From assembly GCA_964576715.1 (NCBI GenBank), contig CAZNWE010000092.1, positions 1 through 14,005 on the forward strand: a stretch of DNA of 14,005 bases, read 5' to 3'. The notes under the pieces were generated by a model. The model did no database searches, was not told the DNA's origin, and worked only from the letters and a program-made list of their open reading frames with translations. Of this stretch, positions 1 to 6,888 are shown piece by piece (the first letter of the stretch is position 1; every line of letters starts with the position of its first letter). This stretch comes from SLRI01 sp964576715 (GTDB lineage Bacteria; Pseudomonadota; Alphaproteobacteria; Geminicoccales; Geminicoccaceae). The position numbers and the translations under genes are program-made.

Positions 1-228
1 CTCAAGGCCGTGATCAACAACCGCGAGGGCGACCCCGAGGAGCGGTTCGAGGCGGTCTTGAAGCTGGCCGCGCTGCCGCGTAACGGAGCGAAGATCCGCA
101 TTCGCAACCGCTGCACCCTCACCGGCCGGCCACGCGCCTACTATCGTAAATTCGGGATCTCGCGCATCGCCCTTCGTGACCTCGCCTCCGAAGGCCAGGT
201 GCCGGGTGTCGTGAAGTCGAGCTGGTAA
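1..228 (+). CDS. rpsN: 30S ribosomal protein S14 (5' truncated by window edge)
   Basis: Frame 1 is open from the first base and ends at TGA 226-228, giving the last 75 residues of S14, a small-subunit head protein that binds 16S rRNA. The sequence shows the S14 C-terminal core, including NRCTLTGRPRAYYRKFGISR and the ending PGVVKSSW. It has only one cysteine in this region and no CxxC pairs, so it is the zinc-free long form (about 101 residues) usual in Proteobacteria, rather than the short zinc-binding form. Roughly the first quarter lies outside the window. rpsH follows after 15 bases, as expected in the spc operon. The identification is secure; only the start is missing. Confidence 0.96.
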   Translation, partial: LKAVINNREGDPEERFEAVLKLAALPRNGAKIRIRNRCTLTGRPRAYYRKFGISRIALRDLASEGQVPGVVKSSW

Positions 229-243
229 GGCTGGAGCACACTC

Positions 244-642
244 ATGTCGATGTCAGACCCGCTCGGGGACATGCTGACCCGGATACGGAACGGCCAGATG
301 GCGCAAAAAGGCAGCGTCGTCTCGCCGGCGTCCAAGCTGAGAAAGAACGTGCTCGAAGTGCTCAGGCGCGAAGGCTACATTCGCGGCTACTCGGCGAGCG
401 ACGTCGAGGGCGGCAAGGCCGAGCTGTCCATCGAGCTCAAATACCACAATGGCGAGCCGGTGATTCGCGAGCTGAGGCGGGTGTCGCGGCCGGGGCGGCG
501 CATCTATGCCGGGGTCAAGGAGTTGCCGGAAATCTATAACGGCCTCGGCATCGCCATCCTGTCGACGCCGCGCGGCGTGCTCTCGGATGCCGAGGCGCGC
601 GAAAACCGGGTCGGCGGTGAAGTTCTCTGCACGGTGTTTTGA
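244..642 (+). CDS. rpsH: 30S ribosomal protein S8
   Basis: This 132-residue protein matches S8 throughout. It opens with MSMSDPLGDMLTRIRNGQ and carries the S8 signature GLGIAILSTPRGVLSDAEAR (about residues 100-119) before the ending GGEVLCTVF. S8 is a primary 16S rRNA binder of the 30S platform; in enterobacteria it also represses the spc operon by binding its mRNA, but no such site can be judged here because the upstream rplE region is outside the window. ATG 244 is preferred to ATG 250 because the N-terminus MSM-DP fits the family and a purine-rich CTGGAG lies upstream. The length agrees with the usual 130-132 residues. The gene lies 15 bases after rpsN, and its stop comes just before the rplF start. 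Confidence 0.97.
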   Translation: MSMSDPLGDMLTRIRNGQMAQKGSVVSPASKLRKNVLEVLRREGYIRGYSASDVEGGKAELSIELKYHNGEPVIRELRRVSRPGRRIYAGVKELPEIYNGLGIAILSTPRGVLSDAEARENRVGGEVLCTVF

Positions 643-644
643 TC

Positions 645-1181
645 ATGTCACGTATCGGTAAGCATCCGGTCAGCATCCCCAACGGTGTCGAGGTTGCCGT
701 CGAGGGCCAGACCGTCAAGGTCAAGGGCAAGCTCGGGGCACTCCAGGAGACCCTGCCGGGCGAGGTGGTGATCGCCCTGGAAGACGGCTCGCTCGCGGTC
801 AAGCCGCGTGAGGAGGAAGGCAAGCGTGGCCTGGAGATGTGGGGGCTCGCCCGGACCTTGGTGCAGAACATGGTGACCGGCGTCAGCGACGGCTTCACCC
901 GGCGGCTCGAGATTTCCGGCGTCGGCTACCGCGCCAATGTCGACGGCAACATCCTCAATCTGCAGCTCGGCTACAGTCACGACATCAAGTTCGCGATTCC
1001 GGACGACGTGAAGATCGTCTGTGAGACGCCGACCGCGATCGTCATCACCGGCTTCGAGAAGCGGCGGGTCGGGCAGATCGCCGCCGAGATTCGCGGGTTC
1101 CGAACGCCCGAGCCCTACAAGGGCAAGGGCGTGCGCTATGGCGACGAGACGATCCTGCGCAAGGAAGGCAAGAAGAAGTAG
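645..1181 (+). CDS. rplF: 50S ribosomal protein L6
   Basis: The 178-residue product is L6, which binds 23S rRNA near the sarcin-ricin loop and the factor-binding region. It opens MSRIGKHPVSIPNGVEV and has the two L6 repeats, the second holding RRLEISGVGYRA. The C-terminal signature is GFRTPEPYKGKGVRY near residues 150-165. The frame can be extended to TTG 639, but ATG 645 gives the family-standard N-terminus and a length close to the usual 177. No strong Shine-Dalgarno sequence lies just upstream, so translation is probably coupled to rpsH, whose stop ends only two bases before this ATG. The next gene, rplR, starts two bases after the stop. Confidence 0.97.
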   Translation: MSRIGKHPVSIPNGVEVAVEGQTVKVKGKLGALQETLPGEVVIALEDGSLAVKPREEEGKRGLEMWGLARTLVQNMVTGVSDGFTRRLEISGVGYRANVDGNILNLQLGYSHDIKFAIPDDVKIVCETPTAIVITGFEKRRVGQIAAEIRGFRTPEPYKGKGVRYGDETILRKEGKKK

Positions 1182-1183
1182 CC

Positions 1184-1546
1184 ATGATCAAACCCAACGA
1201 GCGCTTCGCCCGGCGTGCCCGGCGCACCCGTTATGCCTTGCGCAAGGCGGCGAACGGCCGGCCGCGGCTGTCGGTCTTCCGGTCGAGCAAGCACATCTAC
1301 GGCCAGATCATCGACGATGCGGCCGGTCGCACCCTGGTTGCTGCCTCGAGTCTCGACCGAGGGCTCAAAGGCGAGCTCAAGACCGGTGCCGACGTGGCGG
1401 CGGCCAAGCAGGTCGGGATGCTGCTCGCCAAGAAGGCCAAGGACGCCGGAATCGAGGCCGTGGTGTTCGATCGCGGCGGTTACAAGTATCACGGCCGCGT
1501 CAAGGCGCTAGCGGACGCCGCCCGCGAGGGCGGGCTCGCGTTTTGA
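1184..1546 (+). CDS. rplR: 50S ribosomal protein L18
   Basis: The 120-residue protein matches L18, the 5S rRNA-binding protein of the central protuberance. It has a basic N-terminal stretch (RFARRARRTRYALRK), then RPRLSVFRSSKHIYGQIIDD, and the C-terminal motif VVFDRGGYKYHGRVKALADA leading to the usual REGGLAF-like end. The length fits the family (about 117-120). The ATG lies two bases after the rplF stop, and AAGGAAGGCAAGAAG at the end of rplF gives purine-rich sequence for ribosome binding. rpsE follows after 25 bases. Confidence 0.97.
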   Translation: MIKPNERFARRARRTRYALRKAANGRPRLSVFRSSKHIYGQIIDDAAGRTLVAASSLDRGLKGELKTGADVAAAKQVGMLLAKKAKDAGIEAVVFDRGGYKYHGRVKALADAAREGGLAF

Positions 1547-1571
1547 CCGTCAGTCTGGTTAGGAAAGTGTG

Positions 1572-2126
1572 ATGGCACGTCCACAACGCGGCGAGGATCG
1601 CCAGGACTCCGAGCTCATCGACAAGCTGGTCAACGTCAACCGGGTGGCCAAGGTGGTCAAGGGCGGCCGGCGGTTCGGTTTCTCCGCCCTGGTCATCGTC
1701 GGCGACGGCAAGGGCCGGGTCGGCTACGGCAGCGGCAAGGCGCGCGAAGTGCCCGAGGCGGTCAGAAAGGCGACCGAGCAGGCCAAACGCTCGATGATGC
1801 GCGTTCCGCTGCGCGAGGGGCGGACGCTGCATCACGACATCCAGGGTCGCTTTGGTGCCGGTCACGTGCTGTTGCGTGCCGCCCCGCCGGGTACCGGCGT
1901 GATCGCCGGCGGCCCGATGCGCGCGGTCCTCGAAGCGCTGGGTATCGGCGACGTGGTGGCAAAGTCGCTGGGCTCCTCGAACCCGCACAACATGGTCAAG
2001 GCCACCATGGAAGCGCTTCGGCTGGTCAACTCGCCGCGCAACATCGCCGCCAAGCGGGGCAAGAAGGTCGGTGAGATCATCGGCCGGCGCGAGCCCGTCG
2101 CCGACGTCGCCACGGCGGAGGCTTGA
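1572..2126 (+). CDS. rpsE: 30S ribosomal protein S5
   Basis: This 184-residue protein is S5, which acts in decoding fidelity and at the mRNA entry helicase site of the 30S subunit. The S5 signature runs from VNRVAKVVKGGRRFGFSALV through GDGKGRVGYGSGKA (about residues 21-59). A dsRBD-like N-terminal fold and the C-terminal domain ending near GKKVGEIIGRRE are both present. A GTG at 1569 is in frame directly before ATG 1572. The ATG is preferred because AGGAAAG at 1561-1567 sits five bases before it and would be too close to the GTG. The N-terminus is MARPQRGEDR, the usual alphaproteobacterial style. Confidence 0.97.
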   Translation: MARPQRGEDRQDSELIDKLVNVNRVAKVVKGGRRFGFSALVIVGDGKGRVGYGSGKAREVPEAVRKATEQAKRSMMRVPLREGRTLHHDIQGRFGAGHVLLRAAPPGTGVIAGGPMRAVLEALGIGDVVAKSLGSSNPHNMVKATMEALRLVNSPRNIAAKRGKKVGEIIGRREPVADVATAEA

Positions 2127-2130
2127 ACTG

Positions 2131-2319
2131 ATGGCCGAGAAGCTCAACATCACGCAAACCGGCAGCCCGATCGGCCGCCCGGCCTATCAGCGCAAGACGC
2201 TGGTCGCGCTCGGGCTGAACAAGCTGCATCGCTCGCGCATGGTGGATGACACGCCTGAAAATCGGGGGCGGATCGAGCGCGTGAAGCACCTCTTGCGGGT
2301 CGAGCCCGCCAAGTCCTGA
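2131..2319 (+). CDS. rpmD: 50S ribosomal protein L30
   Basis: This small gene encodes 62 residues matching L30, a small globular 50S protein. The sequence shows ITQTGSPIGRPAYQRKTLVA, LGLNKLHRSRMVDDTPENRG and the ending IERVKHLLRVE, which covers the whole family. The open frame extends upstream inside rpsE, but the start at ATG 2131 is fixed by GGAGG (2117-2121) nine bases ahead and by the family length of about 59-64 residues. It sits between rpsE and rplO, its normal place in the spc operon. Confidence 0.97.
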   Translation: MAEKLNITQTGSPIGRPAYQRKTLVALGLNKLHRSRMVDDTPENRGRIERVKHLLRVEPAKS

Positions 2320-2335
2320 CGTCGGAGCCAGCAAC

Positions 2336-2830
2336 ATGCGTTTGAACGACCTGCGCGACAATCCGGGTGCGCGCTACAAGGCGAAACGGCTCGGTCGCGG
2401 CATCGGCTCGGGCAAGGGGAAAACCGCCGGCAAAGGGCACAAGGGGCAAAAGGCGCGCTCGGGCGGTGCCGTCCGGGTGTTCGAGGGTGGCCAGATGCCG
2501 ATCTACCGGCGGCTGCCCAAGCTCGGTTTCAAGAACCCGAGCCGGCAGAGCTTCGTGGTGATCAATCTCGGCACGCTGCAGGCCGCGCTCGACGCTGGCC
2601 GGCTCGACGTCGGGGCAACCATCGACGGTGCCAAGCTGGTGGAGGCCGGCATCCTGCGGCGCACCCGTGACGGCGTGCGGCTCTTGGCCAAGGGCGAACT
2701 GTCGAGTGCAGTGACGGTCGAAGTGACGGGGGCGAGCAAGGCCGCGGTCGAGGCCGTCGAGAAGGCCGGCGGCAAGGTGGTGATCCTGGGCGGCGACCCG
2801 GCCGCCGGGGCAGTCCCGAGCGCAAGCTGA
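2336..2830 (+). CDS. rplO: 50S ribosomal protein L15
   Basis: The 164-residue protein is L15, a late 50S assembly protein with a long basic, glycine-rich N-terminal extension that threads into 23S rRNA. The motifs are MRLNDLRDNPGARYKAKRLG, the glycine/lysine run GIGSGKGKTAGKGHKGQKAR (about residues 22-41), and GGQMPIYRRLPKLGFKN. A globular C-terminal domain follows, ending in a small-residue tail. CGGAG at 2323-2327 lies eight bases before the ATG. The length is slightly above the 144-residue E. coli protein because of a longer C-terminus, which is common in Alphaproteobacteria. secY begins ten bases after the stop. Confidence 0.97.
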   Translation: MRLNDLRDNPGARYKAKRLGRGIGSGKGKTAGKGHKGQKARSGGAVRVFEGGQMPIYRRLPKLGFKNPSRQSFVVINLGTLQAALDAGRLDVGATIDGAKLVEAGILRRTRDGVRLLAKGELSSAVTVEVTGASKAAVEAVEKAGGKVVILGGDPAAGAVPSAS

Positions 2831-2840
2831 AGGAACCGGA

Positions 2841-4184
2841 ATGGCGTCGGTCGCCGACCAACTCGCGTCGAACATCAATTTCGGTGCCTTCGCCAAGGCC
2901 ACCGAACTCAAGCGGCGGATCTGGTTCGCGCTCGGCTGCCTGATCGTCTACCGCATCGGCACCTACATCCCGCTGCCGGGCATCGACCCGCAGGTCATGG
3001 CGCAGATCTTCGCCCAGCAGGCCGGCGGCGTGATGGGCATGTTCAACATGTTCGCCGGTGGTGCCTTGGAGCGCATGTCGATCTTCGCACTCGGCATCCT
3101 TCCCTACATCTCGGCCGCCATTATCATGCAGTTGATGACGGCGATTTCGCCCACCGTGGCGCAGTTGAAGAAGGAAGGAGAGGCTGGCCGGAAGAAGATC
3201 AACCAGTACACCCGTTACCTGACCTTGCTGCTCGCCACCGTGCAGGGGTACGGCCTCGCGGTCGGCCTCGAGGCAATGGGCGGGCCGGGTGGCAGTGCGG
3301 TGATCGACCCGGGCTGGTTTTTTCGCGCATCCACCGTCATCACCATCGTCGGCGGCACGATGTTCTTGATGTGGCTGGGCGAGCAGATCACCGCCCGCGG
3401 CATCGGCAACGGCATCTCGCTGATCATTTTCACCGGCATTATCGCGACCCTGCCGGGGGCGATCGCCAGCATGCTCGATCTCGGCCGCACCGGTGCCATC
3501 TCGACCCTGTTCATCGTCCTCGTCCTGGTGCTCGGCCTCGCCGTCATTACCTTCATCGTCTTCATGGAGCGGGCACAACGGCGGATCATCGTTCAGTATC
3601 CGAAGCGCCAGCAGGGCAACAAGATGTTCGGCGGCGAGAGCTCGCACCTGCCGCTGAAGCTCAACACCTCAGGTGTCATCCCGGCGATCTTTGCCAGCTC
3701 GCTTCTCCTCATGCCGGCCACACTCGGTGGCTTCGCCGGGCAGGGCAGTCCCGAGTGGTTGCTCGTGGTGAGCTCGCTGCTCGGGCGGGGGCAGCCCTTG
3801 TTCCTCTTGATCTTCGTCAGCCTGATCGTTTTCTTCGCCTTCTTCTACACCTCGATCGTTTTCAACCCGCAGGAAACGGCCGACAACCTGAAGAAGCACG
3901 GCGGCTTCATCCCTGGAATCCGGCCGGGACAGCGAACGGCCGACTACCTCGATTACGTGCTGACCCGACTGACGACGGTGGGCGCCCTCTACCTCGCCGC
4001 CGTCTGTGCGATGCCCGAGGTGTTGATCGCGCAATATTCGGTGCCGTTCTATTTCGGCGGCACCAGCCTGCTGATCGTCGTGGCGGTGACGATGGACACG
4101 GTGGCGCAAATCCAGTCGCACCTGATCGCCCACCAGTATGAAGGCCTGATCAAGAAGTCGCGGCTGCGGGGGAGGCGCAACTGA
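2841..4184 (+). CDS. secY: SecY, channel subunit of the Sec protein translocase
   Basis: The 447-residue polytopic membrane protein is SecY, the ten-helix pore through which SecA or the ribosome passes unfolded proteins across or into the inner membrane. The N-terminal SecY motif RIGTYIPLPGIDP follows the first helix (about 27-43), then a glycine/methionine-rich plug region. The cytosolic loop with QYPKRQQG lies near residue 250, and the loop NPQETADNLKKHGGFIPGIR near 342-361 is used for SecA and ribosome contact. The C-terminus is short and basic (KKSRLRGRRN). AAGGA at 2830-2834 precedes the ATG. The stop TGA shares its last base with the adk ATG, so the two genes are translationally coupled. 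The length is normal for the family (about 435-450). Confidence 0.98.
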   Translation: MASVADQLASNINFGAFAKATELKRRIWFALGCLIVYRIGTYIPLPGIDPQVMAQIFAQQAGGVMGMFNMFAGGALERMSIFALGILPYISAAIIMQLMTAISPTVAQLKKEGEAGRKKINQYTRYLTLLLATVQGYGLAVGLEAMGGPGGSAVIDPGWFFRASTVITIVGGTMFLMWLGEQITARGIGNGISLIIFTGIIATLPGAIASMLDLGRTGAISTLFIVLVLVLGLAVITFIVFMERAQRRIIVQYPKRQQGNKMFGGESSHLPLKLNTSGVIPAIFASSLLLMPATLGGFAGQGSPEWLLVVSSLLGRGQPLFLLIFVSLIVFFAFFYTSIVFNPQETADNLKKHGGFIPGIRPGQRTADYLDYVLTRLTTVGALYLAAVCAMPEVLIAQYSVPFYFGGTSLLIVVAVTMDTVAQIQSHLIAHQYEGLIKKSRLRGRRN

Positions 4185-4759
4185 TGAACGTGATCCTGTT
4201 CGGTCCGCCGGGCGCTGGCAAGGGGACCCAGGCGGCGCGGCTCAAGGAGCGTCACCAACTCGCTCATCTGTCGACCGGTGACATGCTGCGCGCTGCGGTG
4301 ACGGCCGGCACCGCGGTCGGCAAGCAGGCCGAGGCGATCATGGCGGCCGGCAAGCTCGTCCCCGACGACCTGATCTGCAGCGTCGTGGCGGAGCGGATCG
4401 ACTCGCCCGACTGTGCGAACGGTTTCATCCTCGACGGATTTCCGCGCACGCTCGGCCAAGCCGAGGCGCTCGACACCATGCTCGCCGGCAAGGCCAGGCG
4501 GATCGATGTGGTGATCGAGATGACCGCCGACGAGGCCGAACTGATCCGCCGTATCGAAGGACGCGCTGCCGAAAGCGGCGGGGCTAGGGCCGACGACAAT
4601 GTCGAGACGCTCAAGAAGCGGCTTGAGGTATACCATGAACAGACCGCCCCCGTGGTGCCGTTCTACCGCGAAAAGGGTGTCCTGCGCACGGTGGACGGCA
4701 TGCAGTCGATGGATGCCGTGACCCGGGCGATCGAGGCCGCGCTCGCCAGCGCCGGGTGA
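4184..4759 (+). CDS. adk: Adenylate kinase, short-LID form
   Basis: The 191-residue cytoplasmic enzyme interconverts ATP plus AMP and two ADP. The P-loop GPPGAGKGT occupies residues 7-15, followed by the AMP-binding region around LSTGDMLRAAV and the motif GFILDGFPRTLGQAEAL. Where long bacterial enzymes carry a ~30-residue LID, often zinc-binding, this one has only a short link (about RRIEGRAAESGGARADD), so it is the short type common in Alphaproteobacteria. No cysteine cluster is present. Its ATG overlaps the secY stop by one base, and it is the last gene before a 186-base gap that holds a promoter. It is probably co-transcribed with secY. Confidence 0.96.
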   Translation: MNVILFGPPGAGKGTQAARLKERHQLAHLSTGDMLRAAVTAGTAVGKQAEAIMAAGKLVPDDLICSVVAERIDSPDCANGFILDGFPRTLGQAEALDTMLAGKARRIDVVIEMTADEAELIRRIEGRAAESGGARADDNVETLKKRLEVYHEQTAPVVPFYREKGVLRTVDGMQSMDAVTRAIEAALASAG

Positions 4760-4794
4760 GCCGTCAGCTGCGTCAATTGGTGGCGGTTTGCCGA

Positions 4795-4822
4795 TTGACA
4801 GGCTGGGTCTCCTCCTTATAGT
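4795..4822 (+). promoter_or_regulatory. Candidate sigma-70 type promoter for rpsM-rpsK-rpoA-rplQ
   Basis: A perfect -35 hexamer TTGACA at 4795-4800 is followed after 16 bases by TATAGT at 4817-4822, five of six bases matching the consensus -10. Transcription would start near 4829 and give a leader of about 117 nt before the rpsM GTG. It lies in the only sizeable gap of the ribosomal cluster, directly upstream of rpsM, so it probably drives rpsM, rpsK, rpoA and rplQ separately from the spc genes. I see no clear terminator after adk, so read-through is also possible. Confidence 0.75.
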
Positions 4823-4858
4823 TCCGGCGCTCTGGTTCGGGTAGCCGATCCGGGACCT

Positions 4859-4919
4859 GTTGCGTTTTTGGTTCGCAGCACGCTTAGAGCACAACCCGCA
4901 ACCCGTTGCACATCGCAAC
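4859..4919 (+). promoter_or_regulatory. rpsM leader with alternating complementary blocks
   Basis: The leader between the candidate promoter and rpsM contains GTTGCG (4859-4864), CGCAAC (4897-4902), GTTGC (4905-4909) and CGCAAC (4914-4919). The first block can pair with either CGCAAC block, and the third can form a hairpin with the fourth around the loop ACATC, so mutually exclusive folds are possible. Leaders of ribosomal operons often bind an r-protein for feedback control. Which protein, if any, binds here is unknown, and the Shine-Dalgarno sequence at 4933-4937 is not itself inside these stems. Confidence 0.4.
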
Positions 4920-4945
4920 ATGTGGCAAGTCTAGGAGACTTTCTG

Positions 4946-5323
4946 GTGGCTCGTATCGCCGGTGTGAACGTCCCGGCTCAAAAGCCGGTGGGGGTCGCAC
5001 TGACCTATATCTACGGCATCGGGCGGACCACGTCCGAGAAGATCTTGCAGCAGTGCGAAGTGCCTTTCGCGCAGCGGGTCAATGCGCTGTCCGATGCCGA
5101 GCTCGCCCGTATCCGCGAGGCGATCGATCGGGATCTCAAGGTCGAGGGTGACCTGCGCCGCGAGGTGGCGATGAGCATCAAGCGGCTGATGGACCTCGGC
5201 TGCTACCGCGGCCTGCGGCACCGCAAGGGCTTGCCGGTCCGTGGTCAGCGCACCCACACCAACGCTCGTACCCGCAAGGGCCCGGCCAAGGCGATCGCCG
5301 GCAAGAAGAAAGTGAAGAAGTAG
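4946..5323 (+). CDS. rpsM: 30S ribosomal protein S13
   Basis: The 125-residue product is S13, a head protein of the 30S subunit that contacts the P-site tRNA and bridges to the 50S subunit. It begins MARIAGVNVPAQKPVGVALT and contains YGIGRTTSEKIL. The C-terminal signature GLRHRKGLPVRGQRTHTNAR (about residues 91-110) and a lysine-rich tail complete it. The start is GTG 4946, supported by AGGAG at 4933-4937 with eight bases of spacing and by the universal MARIAGV opening. The frame is open further upstream to 4868, but that extra sequence has no S13 character. It is the first gene behind the candidate promoter at 4795-4822; rpsK starts three bases after the stop. Confidence 0.97.
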   Translation: MARIAGVNVPAQKPVGVALTYIYGIGRTTSEKILQQCEVPFAQRVNALSDAELARIREAIDRDLKVEGDLRREVAMSIKRLMDLGCYRGLRHRKGLPVRGQRTHTNARTRKGPAKAIAGKKKVKK

Positions 5324-5326
5324 GCC

Positions 5327-5716
5327 ATGGCCGCTCAGGAAACGAAGCTGCGCCGCCGCGAGCGCAAGAACATCACGTCGGGCGTGGCGCATGTAAATGC
5401 GTCGTTCAACAACACCATGATCACCATCGCCGATGCGCAGGGCAACGCCATCTCGTGGTCGTCGGCCGGCAGCCAGGGCTTCAAGGGCTCGCGCAAGTCG
5501 ACCCCCTTCGCCGCGCAAATGGCGGCGGAGGCCGCGGGCAAGAAGGCGATGGAGCACGGCATGCGGACGATCGAGGTGCTGGTTCGCGGGCCGGGGTCGG
5601 GCCGCGAATCGGCGCTGCGCGCGCTGCAGGCGGTGGGCTTCACCGTCACCAACATCCGCGACGTCACGCCGATCCCGCACAATGGTTGCCGGCCACGCAA
5701 GCGCCGCCGCGTCTAG
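5327..5716 (+). CDS. rpsK: 30S ribosomal protein S11
   Basis: The 129-residue protein is S11, which forms part of the mRNA exit channel on the 30S platform. Characteristic segments are RKNITSGVAHVNASFNNTMI, SSAGSQGFKGSRKSTPFAAQ, VRGPGSGRESALRAL and the ending DVTPIPHNGCRPRKRRRV. The length matches the family. The ATG lies three bases after the rpsM stop. rpsD, which lies between rpsK and rpoA in E. coli, is absent here, as is usual in Alphaproteobacteria. The stop codon falls inside a 6-bp inverted repeat (GTCTAG 5711-5716 and CTAGAC 5725-5730). Confidence 0.97.
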   Translation: MAAQETKLRRRERKNITSGVAHVNASFNNTMITIADAQGNAISWSSAGSQGFKGSRKSTPFAAQMAAEAAGKKAMEHGMRTIEVLVRGPGSGRESALRALQAVGFTVTNIRDVTPIPHNGCRPRKRRRV

Positions 5717-5740
5717 GCCCGTCGCTAGACAAGTGCCCTG

Positions 5741-5765
5741 GTGGCGCGCCAGCGAGGCGCGCCGC
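5741..5765 (+). promoter_or_regulatory. Strong hairpin in the rpsK-rpoA gap
   Basis: Two copies of the self-complementary GGCGCGCC (5743-5750 and 5756-5763) flank the loop AGCGA. With the flanking bases they make a 10-bp stem including one G-U pair. No run of T follows, so it does not look like an intrinsic terminator. A second, weaker stem (CGCCG 5774-5778 with CGGCG 5787-5791) lies downstream. The 115-base gap contains no gene. The hairpin may act in mRNA processing or stability, or may tune expression of rpoA relative to the ribosomal genes; this is inference. Confidence 0.45.
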
Positions 5766-5831
5766 GGCTCGGTCGCCGGCCACAAGCGGCGCCAGTGCGA
5801 GTTTATCACACCGTCTCCAGAGGATAGTTCC

Positions 5832-6848
5832 TTGATCCAAAAGAACTGGCAGGAGCTGATCAAGCCGCAGAAGCTCAACATCCAGCCGGGTCGTCGGCCG
5901 GATCGCGAGGCCACGATCATCGTCGAGCCCCTGGAACGCGGCTTCGGCATCACCATCGGCAATGCGCTCCGCCGGGTGCTGTTGTCGTCGCTGCAGGGGG
6001 CTGCGGTCTCGGCGATCCAGATCGACGGGGTGCTGCACGAGTTCTCGTCGATCGCCGGGGTGCGAGAGGACGTCACCGACATCGTCTTGAACCTGAAGTC
6101 GATGGGGGTGCGGCTGCACAGCGACGTGCCCAAGCGCGTCTACCTCAAGGCCGAAGGGCCCAAGGTGGTGACCGCCGGCATGATCGAGACCGGCCACGAC
6201 GTCGAGATCATGGACCCGGATCAGGTCATCGCCCATGTCGACGAGGGCGGCAAGGTCTCGATGGAGCTCACCATCTCGGGGGGCAAAGGCTACGTTCCGG
6301 CACACCTGAACAAGTCCGAGGATGCACCCATCGGGCTGATCGCCATCGACGCCATCTACAGCCCGGTCCGCAAGGTCGCCTACCGCGTCGACAATGCGCG
6401 TGTCGGCCAGCAGACGGATTATGACCGGCTGATCATCACGGTCGAGACCGACGGCTCGGTGAGCCCGGACGACGCGGTGGCCTTGGGTGCGCGCATACTT
6501 CAAGATCAGCTCGGCCCCTTCATCAATTTCGACGAGCCGCATCTGGCCCAGCCGCAGGAGCGACGGCCGGAGCTGCCGTTCAACCCGAACCTCTTGCGCA
6601 AGGTGGACGAACTGGAGCTCTCGGTCCGCTCGGCCAACTGCCTGAAGAACGACAACATCGTCTATATCGGCGATCTCGTGCAGAAGACCGAGGGCGAGAT
6701 GCTCCGCACCCCCAATTTTGGCCGCAAGTCCTTGAACGAGATCAAGGAGGTGCTGGCGCATATGGGCCTGCATCTCGGCATGGACGTGAGCGGTTGGCCA
6801 CCCGAGAACGTCGAGGAACTGGCCCGCAAGGTTGAAGAACCGTTTTGA
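5832..6848 (+). CDS. rpoA: RNA polymerase alpha subunit
   Basis: The 338-residue protein is the alpha subunit, which dimerises to start RNA polymerase assembly and whose C-terminal domain contacts UP elements and activators. The N-terminal domain shows PLERGFGITIGNALRRVLLS (about residues 36-55) and AIQIDGVLHEFSSIAGVRED. After a linker near 235-250, the C-terminal domain has ELSVRSANCLKNDNI, including the DNA-contact arginine region, and GRKSLNEIKEVL. The start is inferred to be TTG 5832: the resulting N-terminus MIQKNWQELIKPQKL fits alphaproteobacterial alphas, and AGAGGA at 5819-5824 lies seven bases before it. The frame stays open upstream, but no family sequence is found there. The length is normal. 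Confidence 0.96.
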   Translation: MIQKNWQELIKPQKLNIQPGRRPDREATIIVEPLERGFGITIGNALRRVLLSSLQGAAVSAIQIDGVLHEFSSIAGVREDVTDIVLNLKSMGVRLHSDVPKRVYLKAEGPKVVTAGMIETGHDVEIMDPDQVIAHVDEGGKVSMELTISGGKGYVPAHLNKSEDAPIGLIAIDAIYSPVRKVAYRVDNARVGQQTDYDRLIITVETDGSVSPDDAVALGARILQDQLGPFINFDEPHLAQPQERRPELPFNPNLLRKVDELELSVRSANCLKNDNIVYIGDLVQKTEGEMLRTPNFGRKSLNEIKEVLAHMGLHLGMDVSGWPPENVEELARKVEEPF

Positions 6849-6852
6849 GTGG

Positions 6853-6888
6853 AAGGAGGCCGGTGCGCGCACCGGATGAACTGAGATG
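6853..6888 (+). promoter_or_regulatory. rplQ ribosome binding site with intervening hairpin
   Basis: A perfect Shine-Dalgarno sequence AAGGAGG (6853-6859) lies 26 bases before the rplQ ATG at 6886, too far for direct use. The bases between them begin with a perfect 16-base palindrome, CCGGTGCGCGCACCGG (6860-6875), able to fold as a 6-bp stem with a CGCG loop. Folding would reduce the effective spacing to ten bases. An ATG at 6876 is followed after one codon by TGA, so it is not a gene start. No other good ribosome binding sequence is present. Confidence 0.55.

Noticed and set aside
639..641. TTG start for rplF six bases upstream
   Set aside because: ATG 645 gives the conserved MSRIGKHP N-terminus.
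2562..3647. 361-residue minus-strand frame opposite rplO and secY
   Set aside because: The translation is rich in His, Asp and Arg, which is the antisense of hydrophobic SecY codons, with no family features.
4931..6133. 400-residue minus-strand open frame opposite rpsM and rpsK
   Set aside because: It lies wholly over essential ribosomal genes and shows no domain; it is an antisense shadow.
5664..6872. 402-residue minus-strand open frame opposite rpoA
   Set aside because: It mirrors the codon pattern of rpoA in GC-rich DNA, and its translation is low-complexity with no recognisable family motifs.
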